NCBI GenBank assembly: GCA_003141275.1
Contig: PLLM01000009.1
Span: forward strand, 1-64,000
Reading direction: 5' to 3'
DNA length: 64,000 nt
DNA from: Phycisphaerales bacterium
Lineage (GTDB): Bacteria > Planctomycetota > Phycisphaerae > Sedimentisphaerales > Anaerobacaceae
Shown: in pieces, positions 35,023 through 44,509 of the stretch
Layout: each line of letters opens with the position of its first letter
Numbering within the stretch: the stretch's first letter is position 1
Notes under the pieces: generated by a model
The model's database searches: none
Told to the model about the DNA's origin: nothing
Seen by the model: the letters and a program-made list of their open reading frames with translations, nothing else
Made by a program: the position numbers and the translations under genes

Positions 35023-36177
35023 TTATTTTGTCGAGAACGTGTGTATTGTAATCGTCTCGTATTTTTCGCCCGGCCGCAAAACTGTCGATGGGAACATCGG
35101 CTTGTTCGGCGAATCGGGATAATGCTGCGTTTCGAGGCATAATGCGCCGTATTTGTTATAGGCCTTGCCATCCTTGCCCTTGAGCGAACCATCAAGCCCG
35201 ATAGCGCTGTAGAACTGAACTCCCGGTTCGGTTGTTTCTATTGTCATTACTCGTCCGCTGGTCGGCTCATAAACTTTCGCGGCGAGTTTCATTTTCCCCA
35301 CCTTGCCCTTGAGGACGTAGTTATGGTCGTAGCCGCCGATTTCGATTTGCTTTATCCGGGAGCCAATCGTCATCGGCTTAGTGAAATCCAACGGTGTGTC
35401 ATTAACATCTTTCAACTCTCCCGTTGGTATCAGGCCTTTATCGACTGCGGTGTACTTGTCGGCGTTTATCATCAGTTCGTGGCCAAGGACGTCGCCGCTG
35501 CCCTGCCCGGCGAGGTTCCAATATGCGTGGTTCGTCAGGTTCACAACCGTGGGTTTATCCGTTGTCGCCTCATATTTCATTTCCAGCTTATTATCCGATG
35601 TAAGGGTATAAGTAACGACGCACTTGAGATTTCCGGGGAAACCTTCCTCGCCGTCCTTGCTGGTATAGCTGAGTTTTAATTCGGCTTTATTGCCTTTTGC
35701 CTCGGCCTTCTCAATTTTCCAGACAACTTTATCAAAGCCGACTATCCCGCCGTGCAGAGAATTCTCTCCGTTGTTTGCCGCAAGCTTGTATTCCTTGCTG
35801 TCCAGTGTGAACTTCGCCCCGGCGATACGGTTGCCATAGCGTCCGACTATCGCGCCGAAATACGGACTTGCCTTGATATACCCGTCCAGATTATCGAATC
35901 CGAGGACAATATCTCCGGGTTTTCCATTTCTGTCCGGCGCTTCAAATGAGACGATAATTCCTCCGTAGGTCATTATTTTGGCAGTAAGCCCTTTGTCGTT
36001 TGCAAGCGTTACGATATCAATTTGCTGACCGTCCTGTGTTTTCCCAAAAGGTTGGACTTTAACGCTCATTTTTACCGGCTCCTTACATTTTTTAGCACAG
36101 CATTTCATTTCGCAGCAACTGCTCACATAAACCACAACTGCCGTCAAAACCACGCCAACCAGAATTCTCCTGTTCAT
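35023..36177 (-). CDS. galM: aldose 1-epimerase lipoprotein
   Basis: Mutarotase interconverts alpha and beta anomers of galactose/glucose. The 384-aa product has GalM blocks: FGAIVGRYGNRIAGAKF, ENSLHGGIVGFDKVVW, VVNLTNHAYWNLAG (catalytic His), TPLDFTKPMTIGSRI, YDHNYVLKG and CLETQHYPDSPNKP. ATG 36177 has GGAG at 8-bp spacing. An unusual N-terminus follows the hydrophobic helix: SSCCEMKCCAKKCKEP, with five Cys after the probable lipobox Cys. It is therefore predicted exported and lipid-anchored, unlike cytosolic GalM. Confidence 0.92.
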   Translation of the reverse strand: MNRRILVGVVLTAVVVYVSSCCEMKCCAKKCKEPVKMSVKVQPFGKTQDGQQIDIVTLANDKGLTAKIMTYGGIIVSFEAPDRNGKPGDIVLGFDNLDGYIKASPYFGAIVGRYGNRIAGAKFTLDSKEYKLAANNGENSLHGGIVGFDKVVWKIEKAEAKGNKAELKLSYTSKDGEEGFPGNLKCVVTYTLTSDNKLEMKYEATTDKPTVVNLTNHAYWNLAGQGSGDVLGHELMINADKYTAVDKGLIPTGELKDVNDTPLDFTKPMTIGSRIKQIEIGGYDHNYVLKGKVGKMKLAAKVYEPTSGRVMTIETTEPGVQFYSAIGLDGSLKGKDGKAYNKYGALCLETQHYPDSPNKPMFPSTVLRPGEKYETITIHTFSTK

Positions 36178-36317
36178 TTTCGAACTCCTGCTTATACGAT
36201 AATCCATTATTCGATATTTTCACGCGCAATGAATATATCTTCCCTTTCCGGGTTTGTCAAAAAGTAATACAAAGAGGCAGAAACACGATTGATATGGTTT
36301 TATTGGGGTCAGAAATG

Positions 36318-37973
36318 TTAGCAGTTGTCGCTGCCGGCGGAAGTATTCTGGAGGCGCATATTATTTCTCGTTCTCTGCTTTGGCAACGCGAAGAAGAATG
36401 TACTTCCCTTTCCGGGTTCTGATTCGACCCATATAGCACCATCGTACATATCCGCTATTTTTTTGACCAGGGCCAAGCCGACGCCGACGGCTTCGACCTC
36501 GTCATGCGTGTTAAGCGTCTGAAAAGGCCGGAAAATCTTCGCAAAATACTTACTCTCTATCCCAGGCCCGTTATCAGTAACGCTGAATTTGCAGAACCCG
36601 TTCTTTTCCACACAGGCGATTTCGATTTGGCCTTTCGCCTTGTCCATAAATCTTACGGCATTGCCGATAAGGTTCTTGAACACCAGGACTAAATGCTGTT
36701 CCCCACAAGTGATTACAGGCAGTTCACCCTCAATCGTTATTTCGATATTCTCAGGCGAAGCAATTTCTCTAATCGTCCTTTGTACAAGCTCGTTTATATC
36801 TACCTGTTTCTCTTTATAAACAAGCCGTCCGACTTCAGAATATTCTATTACGGCATTGAGAAGGTCGTTCATTCGCTCCGACCTTCCGAGAAGCAACCCA
36901 AACAATCTTTTGCCTTCGGCGTCCAGTTTGTCGGCATAATCCAGGGCCATCATACCGGCCAAGCTTCCAATCGCCCTGATGGGAGTTTTCAGGTCGTGAG
37001 CTGCCACATAAGCCATATCCTCAATGTCGCGATTCGCCGTTGATAGTTTATACACCGTCATTTCGAGCTCTTTGTTCAGTTCGGCTAATTTCTTTTCCGC
37101 ACGCTTGCGCTCGTCAATCTCCAGTCCACAAGCTATAATTTCATCCTGAAGACTTTGGGTCATCCTGTTAAAGGCCAAAGCCAGGGTGCCTATCTCGTCA
37201 TTCGAGTACAAGGGTACTCTGTAGCTCAGGTCGCCGTCGGCAATGCGCTCGCTGGCGGCAGTCAGTTTGACAATCGGCGCAGTCAATGTTCGCCCCAGCA
37301 GCCATCCCAGCACCATCGCCACAGGGATGGTGGCGCCAAAGAATGTCAACGCCACCCGAAAAAATTGCCTCTCGTGCGATATTACGTCGGCGGCAGCAAT
37401 ATCCATGCCTATAATACCCTCCATGCGGCCATCAGACTTGTAGAAGGGAGCATAACCCGACAACCATACCCCCCATTCATCGGTGTCAAATTCTTCAGCG
37501 GCCATTGGGCCTTTAATATCTGCCAGTTTTTGTCGCAGTTCCTTCTCGTCATCGCTGTGATAAATGTCTCCGAGATGAGAGATATCCTTGGGGTTGGTTT
37601 CAGCATCAACAACAAAGACAAGTTCGCCGGCATCGTTAAAACGCCAGGTATAGATAAAGCGAATATTAGGACTGTTATCACGGATTCTCTGGAGGACACG
37701 TTTGATTCGCATGTATGCAGCATTGCCCTCCTGAGAGGGTTCCATCAGTGTGGCGTGCGCATCAGCATCAACCTGCAGGGCCGCAATACTTGCAATGCTG
37801 CGCAGGTGTTCACGGATATCCTCACGCAGTTGGCGTCGCACCGTTTGATACAAGGCAAAGGTTAATAGTGCGGAGATGATTATTGCAAGGACCGAAAAGC
37901 TTACGCCGAGCTTTGTCCCCAGCCGGGCGTATCTGTGCGACATGGATCGTGCATCCGTGAGGTCTTTATGCAT
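36318..37973 (-). CDS. membrane sensor histidine kinase
   Basis: The 551-aa transmembrane kinase has a helix at about 20-45, an extracytoplasmic sensor (about 45-205; contains RFIYTWRFNDAGELVFVVDA, a Cache-like block), a second helix at 207-228 and HAMP (about 225-280; PIVKLTAASERIADGDLSYR). A coiled coil follows (about 280-315), then HisKA with H326 (VAAHDLKTPIRAIG) and HATPase with DNGPGIESKYF and GVGLALVKKIADMYDGA. No response regulator is adjacent, so it is an orphan. AGGAG lies 9 bp upstream. Confidence 0.92.
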   Translation of the reverse strand: MHKDLTDARSMSHRYARLGTKLGVSFSVLAIIISALLTFALYQTVRRQLREDIREHLRSIASIAALQVDADAHATLMEPSQEGNAAYMRIKRVLQRIRDNSPNIRFIYTWRFNDAGELVFVVDAETNPKDISHLGDIYHSDDEKELRQKLADIKGPMAAEEFDTDEWGVWLSGYAPFYKSDGRMEGIIGMDIAAADVISHERQFFRVALTFFGATIPVAMVLGWLLGRTLTAPIVKLTAASERIADGDLSYRVPLYSNDEIGTLALAFNRMTQSLQDEIIACGLEIDERKRAEKKLAELNKELEMTVYKLSTANRDIEDMAYVAAHDLKTPIRAIGSLAGMMALDYADKLDAEGKRLFGLLLGRSERMNDLLNAVIEYSEVGRLVYKEKQVDINELVQRTIREIASPENIEITIEGELPVITCGEQHLVLVFKNLIGNAVRFMDKAKGQIEIACVEKNGFCKFSVTDNGPGIESKYFAKIFRPFQTLNTHDEVEAVGVGLALVKKIADMYDGAIWVESEPGKGSTFFFALPKQRTRNNMRLQNTSAGSDNC

Positions 37974-38348
37974 TCACCCCTACTCCTCTGTGCTTATCAG
38001 ATATTGAAGTGCCCCGAGCCATAATTACTTTTCCGGCAATATCGTGTTAGGACAACAGCATTCTCCCCTCTTATCAGATTTTTCGGCACATATTCTGCCC
38101 TGTTATACCCCCAAATCCTTTTGCCCCTCATATCTTGAAGAAAATGCGCTCTAAGGGAAGGTTTTTCCGCGTAACCGATATATTATCGGCCTATTCCATT
38201 GCCCCAGGAACGTTAATTGTTCAAGTTAGCTTCTTTGTGGGCCGAAAAACCCTTGTGCTCGTTAATGACCCTTTTGTATCTAAAATTAGAATTTACACGG
38301 TTAAATGTTGCGGGGAAATTGGGAAGAAGTTTCCTTCAGGACACAATA
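37974..38348. other. 375-bp divergent intergenic region
   Basis: It separates the kinase from a divergent gene. It contains a perfect palindrome CCGATA-TAT-TATCGG (38175-38189) in AT-rich context, a possible operator. In-frame codons upstream of 38349 lack a ribosome site, so I do not extend the downstream gene. Confidence 0.45.
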
Positions 38349-39134
38349 ATGGCAAAAAGCAGGACTTTACTAATTGTCCTCTTCTTCTTAAGCGGGACCG
38401 GGCTGGCCGATGACCAGGAACAAAAACTGGGCGTCACCCTCGACCTGACCTATGTCAGCAGATATATCTGGCGGGGAATGGATATCTATCCGCAACACCA
38501 CAGTGCAACTCAACCAAGTATCGATATTGATTTGTACGGAACAGGATTTGGCTTGAATGTCTGGTCGTCGATGGCGAACCGCAGCGGATTTGAAGAAGAC
38601 AAGGAAATGGACTACACAGTTTATTACAATAACACTATCTTTGAAGATGAAGTTTACGCCACAAATTACAACGTTGGCTGGACATATTACACCTACCCAA
38701 ATCTGCCCCCAAAAGCCGCAGATATGCAGGAGCTTATCGCTACTTTCTGCTGGCCAAAGTTTCTGCCCGCAGGTTTAGTTCCTCATTACACCATTGTCTG
38801 CACCTGGCCATCCGCAAGCCATTCCGATGTCAGCGACGATGGCGGCTGGCTGCATATGTTCGGGCTTTGCTGGGAGCTGCCAATAACGCCATGGCTGCCT
38901 GGAACAAAGGAGCAAACCGTCGAACTGTCCGCAGAGGCGACCTACAACGATAATGCTTACGGTCCCCAGGTAAATCACGGCTGGTCACACGCCGTCTTTG
39001 GCGTCTCAACCGGTATTGGCCTCGGCGACAATCTCACCTTCAAGCCCGGATTCTATTACCAGTCATCGTTGGGTAATTCCAGTAAAATAAAAGACCAGTA
39101 CTGGGTCAGCCTGGGTCTTGAGTATAAATTCTAA
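38349..39134 (+). CDS. outer-membrane-type beta-rich protein (TIGR02001-like)
   Basis: The 261-aa protein has a signal peptide (SRTLLIVLFFLSGTGLA) followed by a beta-barrel-like pattern beginning LGVTLDLTYVSRYIWRGMD and ending WVSLGLEYKF with terminal Phe, the usual outer-membrane C-terminus. The VSRYIWRG opening is typical of the TIGR02001 group of unknown function. ATG 38349 is chosen from AGGA 7 bp upstream and from the signal peptide; the frame is open to 38217. It converges with queA. Confidence 0.8.
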   Translation: MAKSRTLLIVLFFLSGTGLADDQEQKLGVTLDLTYVSRYIWRGMDIYPQHHSATQPSIDIDLYGTGFGLNVWSSMANRSGFEEDKEMDYTVYYNNTIFEDEVYATNYNVGWTYYTYPNLPPKAADMQELIATFCWPKFLPAGLVPHYTIVCTWPSASHSDVSDDGGWLHMFGLCWELPITPWLPGTKEQTVELSAEATYNDNAYGPQVNHGWSHAVFGVSTGIGLGDNLTFKPGFYYQSSLGNSSKIKDQYWVSLGLEYKF

Positions 39135-39155
39135 GATCCAGCGAGCCGGCCTGTC

Positions 39156-40205
39156 TTAGATTATCAGCATCGCGTCGCCGTAGGAGTAAAAACGATAATG
39201 CTTTTCAATGGCGTGTCTATATGCGGCGAATACCGTATCAAGTCCGGCGAAAGCGCCGACAAGGGCGAGCAGCGTCGATTTGGGGAGGTGAAAATTTGTT
39301 ACCATACCGTCAACCATTCTGAATTTGTATCCCGGTTTGATAAACAGGCGAGTTGAGCCGGTGATTGCGGGCAGTTGTCCCTGTGCGCCAGCGGTTTCCA
39401 AAACGCGGACCGAGGTTGTCCCGACGGCGATTATCCTGCCGCCGGTTTTTTTGACGCGATTTATCAATTCAGCGTTTTTTTTGTTGATGCTGAATTGCTC
39501 CTCGTGTATCTGATGTTCTTCGAGCGTTTCGGCGGTTACGGGCTTGAACGTCCCCTCGCCCACAGCCAGCGTGACGTATGCGAATTCAACGCCCCGCGTT
39601 TTCAGTGTCGCCATCAATTTTTTGGTGAAATGCAACCCGGCGGTCGGGGCGGCTACTGCCCCCAGATTGCGGGCGTAAACCGTCTGGTATCTTTGCCTGT
39701 CTCTGGCGGCCTGGCGCAAATCGGTGTCGCGCCTGATATACGGCGGCAGGGGGGGAAAGCCGATTTTCTCAAGAGTTTTTTGAGCCGGCTCTTCGGTTTC
39801 GATTTTCATAAGACACTTGCCCTCGGCCTTTTTCTCGATTACTTCCGCGCGGCAAAAATCGTCGCCTTTGATATCCTTGAGCCGGATGTATTCCCCCGTT
39901 TTGACTTTGCCGAGGCCTTTGAGCATTATCTCCCAGAGGCCTTTATCCTGTTGATTCAAAAACAACCCTTCGAGCGAGCCCCCCGTCTGACGTTTTGCGA
40001 AGAAACGCGCAGCCAATACCTTTGTATCATTTAAGACAAGGCAATCGCCCTTGCGCAGAAATTCCCCGATTTTGTCAAACCTGGTGTCGGTTAACGACCC
40101 ATTTTGCCGCTCCAAAACCAGCAGTCGGGACTGGCTGCGGTTTTTCGCCGGCTGCTGGGCAACCAGCTCTTGGGGCAGGTAATAATCCAGTTCTTCGGTC
40201 TTCAT
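39156..40205 (-). CDS. queA: tRNA preQ1 ribosyltransferase-isomerase
   Basis: QueA uses the ribosyl group of S-adenosylmethionine to turn preQ1 in tRNA into epoxyqueuosine. The 349-aa product has the full family pattern: DYYLPQELVAQQPAKNRSQSR, DCLVLNDTKVLAARF, PPYIRRDTDLRQAARDRQRYQ, AAPTAGLHFTKKL, TLAVGEGTFKPV, VGTTSVRVLE and VTNFHLPKSTLLALV. There are no other queuosine genes in view. It is divergent from a small conserved-looking ORF and dapB. Confidence 0.97.
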   Translation of the reverse strand: MKTEELDYYLPQELVAQQPAKNRSQSRLLVLERQNGSLTDTRFDKIGEFLRKGDCLVLNDTKVLAARFFAKRQTGGSLEGLFLNQQDKGLWEIMLKGLGKVKTGEYIRLKDIKGDDFCRAEVIEKKAEGKCLMKIETEEPAQKTLEKIGFPPLPPYIRRDTDLRQAARDRQRYQTVYARNLGAVAAPTAGLHFTKKLMATLKTRGVEFAYVTLAVGEGTFKPVTAETLEEHQIHEEQFSINKKNAELINRVKKTGGRIIAVGTTSVRVLETAGAQGQLPAITGSTRLFIKPGYKFRMVDGMVTNFHLPKSTLLALVGAFAGLDTVFAAYRHAIEKHYRFYSYGDAMLII

Positions 40206-40383
40206 ACCAGAAACTTATCAGACCATACTCAAATCGCGTAATAATTTTTTTCACGATAACAGTATGATTTTAACGCTTTACACATAAAAGAGCAAATTCC
40301 CGTAAAAGCTGCTGATTGCCGTGTCGATACGTGAATTGTTGGCCCGGTTTCGCAAATGCGTCGTAGAAATAAGAGGTGATACA

Positions 40384-40581
40384 ATGGCTTCGAAGGAATT
40401 TTTTGAACAGACAGCAACCTCAATCGCGGCCCTGAACAGGGACGAGCTTAAAAGACGCATCAAGAACTTCCACGGTCGTTTCAAACTGGACTTCACCGAA
40501 GATTATCTAAATCAGCTCAACGTTGACCGGCTCAGGCACATCCTTCTGGCCGCCCACATCAGCGCAAGCGGCTCCTGCTAA
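40384..40581 (+). CDS. small protein of unknown function
   Basis: The 65-aa protein has MASKEFFEQTATSIAALNRD and a helix-rich, charged body (ELKRRIKNFHGRFKLDFTED, YLNQLNVDRLRHILLAAHIS). ATG 40384 follows AGAGGTG; 21 upstream in-frame codons have no ribosome site. It is predicted as a compact helical protein, about pI neutral to basic. It is divergent from queA and 180 bp before dapB. No family is recognised; it may be a small nucleic-acid-associated or regulatory protein, but nothing shows that directly. Confidence 0.6.
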   Translation: MASKEFFEQTATSIAALNRDELKRRIKNFHGRFKLDFTEDYLNQLNVDRLRHILLAAHISASGSC

Positions 40582-40762
40582 AACCGAATATCAGCCCGCC
40601 CCGCCGTTGCCCTTCCTCACGTTTGCCGCTCGCAACTTCTGCATTCAAAAGAAATTAGGTAATCGCAATCCCAAATCAAAAAAACGCGTAACTCTTGCTA
40701 ATGATGCTGAAAACAGCTATCATTGACGGGCAGCATATAGGGAATAATAAGAGGTTATCGAA

Positions 40763-41560
40763 ATGAAACCAAAACTGATAATTTGCGGCGCAGCCGGAAG
40801 GATGGGCAGACGCATTGTGGCCCTGACAGCCGAAGAAGGCGTGTTTGAAATCGCGGGCGCGGTCGAAAAAACAGGTCATCCCGACATGGGTAAAGACGCA
40901 GGCGTTCTGGCGGGAGTGCCGCAACTGAATGTTAAGGTGGCGGACGGTTTCCCCGCAAAAGCGGACGTGGTAATTGATTTTTCGCTGCCAGAGGCGGCGG
41001 ACAAGTCGATTGATTATTGTTCGGGCAATAAAACAGGTTTGGTCCTGGGCACAACGGGCCTTAGCGGCAGCCAGCGGAAGAAAATCGAAGCGGCATCCTC
41101 GAAAATCCCGATTGTCTGCGCGACCAATATGAGCGTGGGGATGAATACCCTATTTGCCCTTGTTGGTAAAGTAGCATCGATGCTGGGGCCTGATTACGAT
41201 ATTGAAATTGTCGAGCAGCACCATCGTTTCAAGAAAGACGCGCCGAGCGGCTCGGCTTTGACGCTTGCTGAGAATATCGCCAAGGCGACGGGTAAGAAAT
41301 TTCCCGGTTGCCTCACCAACGGCAGGAACGGCAAAGACGCCCTGCGAGAGAAAGGCACAATCGGTATGCACGCGGTTCGCGCGGGCGATATTTTCGGGAT
41401 TCATTCTGTTATTTTCTCGACTTTAGGCGAGACGGTAACGTTGAATCATACCGCGCATAGCAGGGACACATTTGTTCGCGGCGCCCTTCGCGCGGCCGGC
41501 TGGCTCATCAATAAAAAACCCGGCCTGTATTCGATGGCCGACGTATTAGGGTTGAAATAG
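40763..41560 (+). CDS. dapB: 4-hydroxy-tetrahydrodipicolinate reductase
   Basis: DapB reduces hydroxy-tetrahydrodipicolinate with NAD(P)H in the diaminopimelate/lysine pathway, supplying cell-wall DAP. The 265-aa enzyme has the Rossmann nucleotide loop CGAAGRMGRRI, VVIDFSLPEAADKS, VLGTTGLS and ATNMSVGMN. The catalytic block is EQHHRFKKDAPSGSALTLAE (His and Lys). No other lysine genes lie nearby. It has a clear AGAGG ribosome site and may share a transcript with the small membrane gene downstream. Confidence 0.97.
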   Translation: MKPKLIICGAAGRMGRRIVALTAEEGVFEIAGAVEKTGHPDMGKDAGVLAGVPQLNVKVADGFPAKADVVIDFSLPEAADKSIDYCSGNKTGLVLGTTGLSGSQRKKIEAASSKIPIVCATNMSVGMNTLFALVGKVASMLGPDYDIEIVEQHHRFKKDAPSGSALTLAENIAKATGKKFPGCLTNGRNGKDALREKGTIGMHAVRAGDIFGIHSVIFSTLGETVTLNHTAHSRDTFVRGALRAAGWLINKKPGLYSMADVLGLK

Positions 41561-41616
41561 CGAGACGGCAGGGATGCCCCGAAGTTTGGTATCAGACATA
41601 AGAAAGGAAGTGAGAT

Positions 41617-41811
41617 ATGAATATTGTATTTTCATTGATAGCGATAATTGGGGGCGTGCTGTTGTCGCTGATTGCGTTTAACAAGATACAGCTTGGTAAG
41701 TTTATAGACCCCGGAGAGGCGGAGGACTGGCACAGGAAATTCGGCAAGATAGCCAAAGTTTTAGGCCCTATTGTGGTCGTCTTGGGATTATATTTTATCA
41801 TTTTCAAATAA
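41617..41811 (+). CDS. small two-helix membrane protein
   Basis: The 64-aa protein has hydrophobic helices at about 3-20 (IVFSLIAIIGGVLLSLIAF) and 46-62 (VLGPIVVVLGLYFIIF). They are joined by a polar loop with KFIDPGEAEDWHRKFGKIAK. The ribosome site AAGGAAG stands 8 bp upstream. The alkylation-repair gene starts 5 bp after its stop, so translation is probably coupled. The family is unknown. Confidence 0.75.
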   Translation: MNIVFSLIAIIGGVLLSLIAFNKIQLGKFIDPGEAEDWHRKFGKIAKVLGPIVVVLGLYFIIFK

Positions 41812-41815
41812 TCGG

Positions 41816-42538
41816 ATGGCAACGCGGGAGACGGCAAAGCGGCTGCTCAGCTGTCGCGAGATGAATTTCAATCAGGTTATCGACTCGCTAAACTCTTTAG
41901 CTGACCCGGATTACCTGGCGGGTATGACCCATTTTGCAATCAAAACAGACCGCGCGCTGGGCGTATCAGCGCCGCGTATGCGTAAACTCGCCAAAGAAAT
42001 CGGAACAGACCATAAACTTGCGATGGAACTGTGGGAAAGCGATATTCACGAAGCGAGGATAGTAGCGGCGCTTATAGATGACCCGAAGCAGGTAACGAAA
42101 TCCCAGATGAATAACTGGGTGCGTCAATTCGATAACTGGGGCGTGTGCGATGCGTGCTGCTGTGTGCTGTTCGACAAGACACCATTTGCCTGGGTCAAGG
42201 CAATTGAGTGGCCCCGGCGAAAGGAAGAATTTGTCAGACGAGCGGGTTTTGTTCTGATGGCCGCTTTGGCCGTGCACGATAAAGAATCGCCGGATAAAAA
42301 ATTCATCCCGTTCTTCAGCATTATCAAGCGTCACGCAGACGACGAGCGGAACTTCGTCAAAAAGGCCGTAAACTGGGCGCTGCGACAGATAGGCAAACGA
42401 AACATTCCGCTCAACAAAAAGGCCGTGGCCGTCGCAAAGGAAATCCGGAAGATGGATTCGCCCGCTGCTCGCTGGATAGCCGCCGACGCGATTCGGGAAC
42501 TGACAAACAAGAAAATATTAGCCCGTTTGCGTACCTGA
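41816..42538 (+). CDS. DNA alkylation repair (HEAT-like) protein
   Basis: The 240-aa protein belongs to the AlkD/DNA_alkylation HEAT-like family, which excises or recognises 3- and 7-alkylpurines. Visible blocks: GVSAPRMRKLAKEIG, LWESDIHEARIVAALIDDP, NWVRQFDNWGVCDACC, ERNFVKKAVNWALRQIGKRN and SPAARWIAADAIRELT. AlkD uses Trp/Asp side chains in these helices. The start is uncertain: ATG 41816 sits right behind the previous stop without a strong ribosome site, and ATG 41861 (MNFNQVIDSL) is the alternative. Confidence 0.88.
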   Translation: MATRETAKRLLSCREMNFNQVIDSLNSLADPDYLAGMTHFAIKTDRALGVSAPRMRKLAKEIGTDHKLAMELWESDIHEARIVAALIDDPKQVTKSQMNNWVRQFDNWGVCDACCCVLFDKTPFAWVKAIEWPRRKEEFVRRAGFVLMAALAVHDKESPDKKFIPFFSIIKRHADDERNFVKKAVNWALRQIGKRNIPLNKKAVAVAKEIRKMDSPAARWIAADAIRELTNKKILARLRT

Positions 42539-42602
42539 TTGCGTGACGTTTGAGGTTTCCAAAACGAGGTCGGCGTGATAAAATTCCCTTCAGATAATTG
42601 AT

Positions 42603-43529
42603 ATGACACAATTTGCAATTACAGTTAAAGATATAAGCAAGAGCTTCGGCAAGGTGAATGCCGTCCGCGACCTGAGCTTCGAGGTCGAGGCCGACACCTG
42701 TTATGGTTTCCTGGGTCCAAACGGCGCGGGCAAGACGACGATGATGAAGATGCTCTACGGCAAATGCACCAGGGGAGAAAACGGCTCGATAAACGTTTTG
42801 GGCTATGACCCCGCGAGCGACGAGCTTGCAATCAAATATCTCTCAGGCGTCGTCCCGCAGGATAACAATCTCGACGATGAGCTTGACGTAATAAGCAACC
42901 TGATGGTTTATTCGCGGTTTTACGCACTGCCTCGCAAGGCGGCGACGAGCAGGATTGATTATCTTCTTGGGTTTATGGAATTGTCCGACAAACGCACCGC
43001 CAGAATCAGGGAGCTTTCGGGCGGTATGCAACGGCGATTGATTATCGCGCGTGCGCTGATGAATAACCCTAAGTTATTGATACTCGATGAACCCACCACG
43101 GGCCTTGACCCGCAGGTGCGGCATTTGATATGGGACAAGCTGCGCCAGCTAAAAAGGCACGGCACGACGATTCTGATTACGACGCACTATATGGAAGAGG
43201 CGTTTGCGCTTTGCGATACAATTTTGATTATGGATAAAGGGGCGGGTATGCTTCGCGGCTCGCCCGCTGAATTGCTTGCGAAAAATGTCGAGAAGCACGT
43301 CCTTGAAATTACGGGCAGCCATTCGCTCGAAGCGATAGCCGATGGCGCGATACTGCAAAAGCTTCGAATCGACCGCACACAGGAGACAACGCGGGTGTAT
43401 TGCGATGATGACCAGCTTCTGCGGAGTTTGACCGGTCGATTAGAGGGCGCACATTACTTTTTGAGACAGACAAATCTTGAAGATGTGTTTTTGAAGGCGA
43501 CGGGAAGGGCTTTGAATGAAAAACAGTAA
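42603..43529 (+). CDS. ABC-2 type exporter ATP-binding subunit
   Basis: The 308-aa ATPase has Walker A GPNGAGKTT, signature LSGGMQRR, Walker B LLILDEPTTGLDP and the H-loop ITTHYMEEA. The C-terminal extension (about 230-308, AEALLxKNVEKHVLEITG-like) is of the NodI/DrrA kind. It powers the membrane permease encoded next, and the coding regions overlap by 14 bp (translational coupling). NodI-type systems export lipooligosaccharides or drugs; the substrate here is unknown. Confidence 0.93.
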   Translation: MTQFAITVKDISKSFGKVNAVRDLSFEVEADTCYGFLGPNGAGKTTMMKMLYGKCTRGENGSINVLGYDPASDELAIKYLSGVVPQDNNLDDELDVISNLMVYSRFYALPRKAATSRIDYLLGFMELSDKRTARIRELSGGMQRRLIIARALMNNPKLLILDEPTTGLDPQVRHLIWDKLRQLKRHGTTILITTHYMEEAFALCDTILIMDKGAGMLRGSPAELLAKNVEKHVLEITGSHSLEAIADGAILQKLRIDRTQETTRVYCDDDQLLRSLTGRLEGAHYFLRQTNLEDVFLKATGRALNEKQ

Positions 43530-44307
43530 ACCATATCCTTACCCGCCGCTTGCGAGGCGTCTTTTCGGCGTGTGGTTCCGACATATGCGGGTCTATACGA
43601 AAAACATCTTCAGCAACGGTCTGCCTCCATTTCTGGAACCGCTGATTTTTTTGGCGGGCGTCGGACTGGGCCTGGGCAAATACATAACCCAGTCGATGGA
43701 GGGGCTTACCTATATCGAGTTTCTCGGGACGGGACTTCTTATGACGGCGGCGATGTTTACCGCGTCGTTCGAATGCACCTTCGGAACATTTATCAGGATG
43801 GAATTCGAGAAGGTTTATGACGGGATGTTAGCTGCGCCGATTACCGCCAACAATCTGATTATCGGTGAAATTATCTGGGCGGGGACAAAGGGATTTTTCT
43901 TCTCGTTTGCCGTGCTGTGCGTGCTTACCTGTTTCGGCATAATATCTTTGCCGAGGGGTTTGCTCGCGCCGTTTATAGGGTTTTTCACAGGGCTGATGTT
44001 TTCTGTTATGGCGTTATTAGTTACGTCATTTGTGAGGACGATTAATCATTTCAATTTTTATTTTTCGGGTTTTATCTCGCCTATGTTTTTCTTTTCGGGC
44101 GTGGTTTTTCCGATTTCCAATCTGCCCGCTTATATTCGCCCCTTCGCCGAAATCATTCCCCTGACGCATTCGGTCCGGCTTACACGCGCCGTCTGTGCCG
44201 GCCAATACAATATGTATCTCCTGCTCGATATGCTTTACATTATCGCCTTTATCCTCGTCATCGGCTTCTTCGCAGTCAAACGCCTCAAAAAACGGCTTGT
44301 ATTTTGA
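43516..44307 (+). CDS. ABC-2 type permease (NodJ-like)
   Basis: The 263-aa membrane protein has about six helices: FLEPLIFLAGVGLGLG, FLGTGLLMTAAMFTASFECT, FFFSFAVLCVLTCFGIISL, VMALLVTSFVRTINHFNFYF, FISPMFFFSGVVFPISNLP and LLDMLYIIAFILVIGFFAVK. The FFFSGVVFPISNLP block and EIIPLTHSVRLTRA are typical of the NodJ/DrrB permeases. It works with the preceding ATPase as an exporter. The substrate is undetermined. Confidence 0.92.
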   Translation: MKNSKPYPYPPLARRLFGVWFRHMRVYTKNIFSNGLPPFLEPLIFLAGVGLGLGKYITQSMEGLTYIEFLGTGLLMTAAMFTASFECTFGTFIRMEFEKVYDGMLAAPITANNLIIGEIIWAGTKGFFFSFAVLCVLTCFGIISLPRGLLAPFIGFFTGLMFSVMALLVTSFVRTINHFNFYFSGFISPMFFFSGVVFPISNLPAYIRPFAEIIPLTHSVRLTRAVCAGQYNMYLLLDMLYIIAFILVIGFFAVKRLKKRLVF

Positions 44308-44324
44308 CGGCTTATTGAAAAAAC

Positions 44325-44337
44325 GGTAGCTGTCCCC
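44325..44337 (+). repeat. left inverted repeat flanking the FRG gene (core)
   Basis: GGTAGCTGTCCCC matches the core GGTGGCTGTCCCT seen near 52.1 kb. It stands 18 bp after the permease stop, facing the copy at 45396-45424. It is more degenerate than the right copy. Confidence 0.5.
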
Positions 44338-44509
44338 GGTTCGGTTAGGGTTACACAGGAGACGACATCAAAAGATAAATTTGCCGAGGGGGCTTAAAGG
44401 ACTATTCACTGGCGAATAATTTGCATTGCCTTTGGCGATAATTGGGGGGATAATAATTTAATAGAAATGAAAACACTTTAAGTTGAAAGACCCCTAAGAA
44501 AGCCTAAAA

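Noticed and set aside
38217-38348. Upstream extension of the outer-membrane-type gene
   Set aside because: It has no ribosome site and would hide the signal peptide starting at 38349.
39131-39159. CTAAGA...TCTTAG inverted pair at the queA junction
   Set aside because: Six-base arms with a 17-nt loop and no T-run; too weak to call a terminator.
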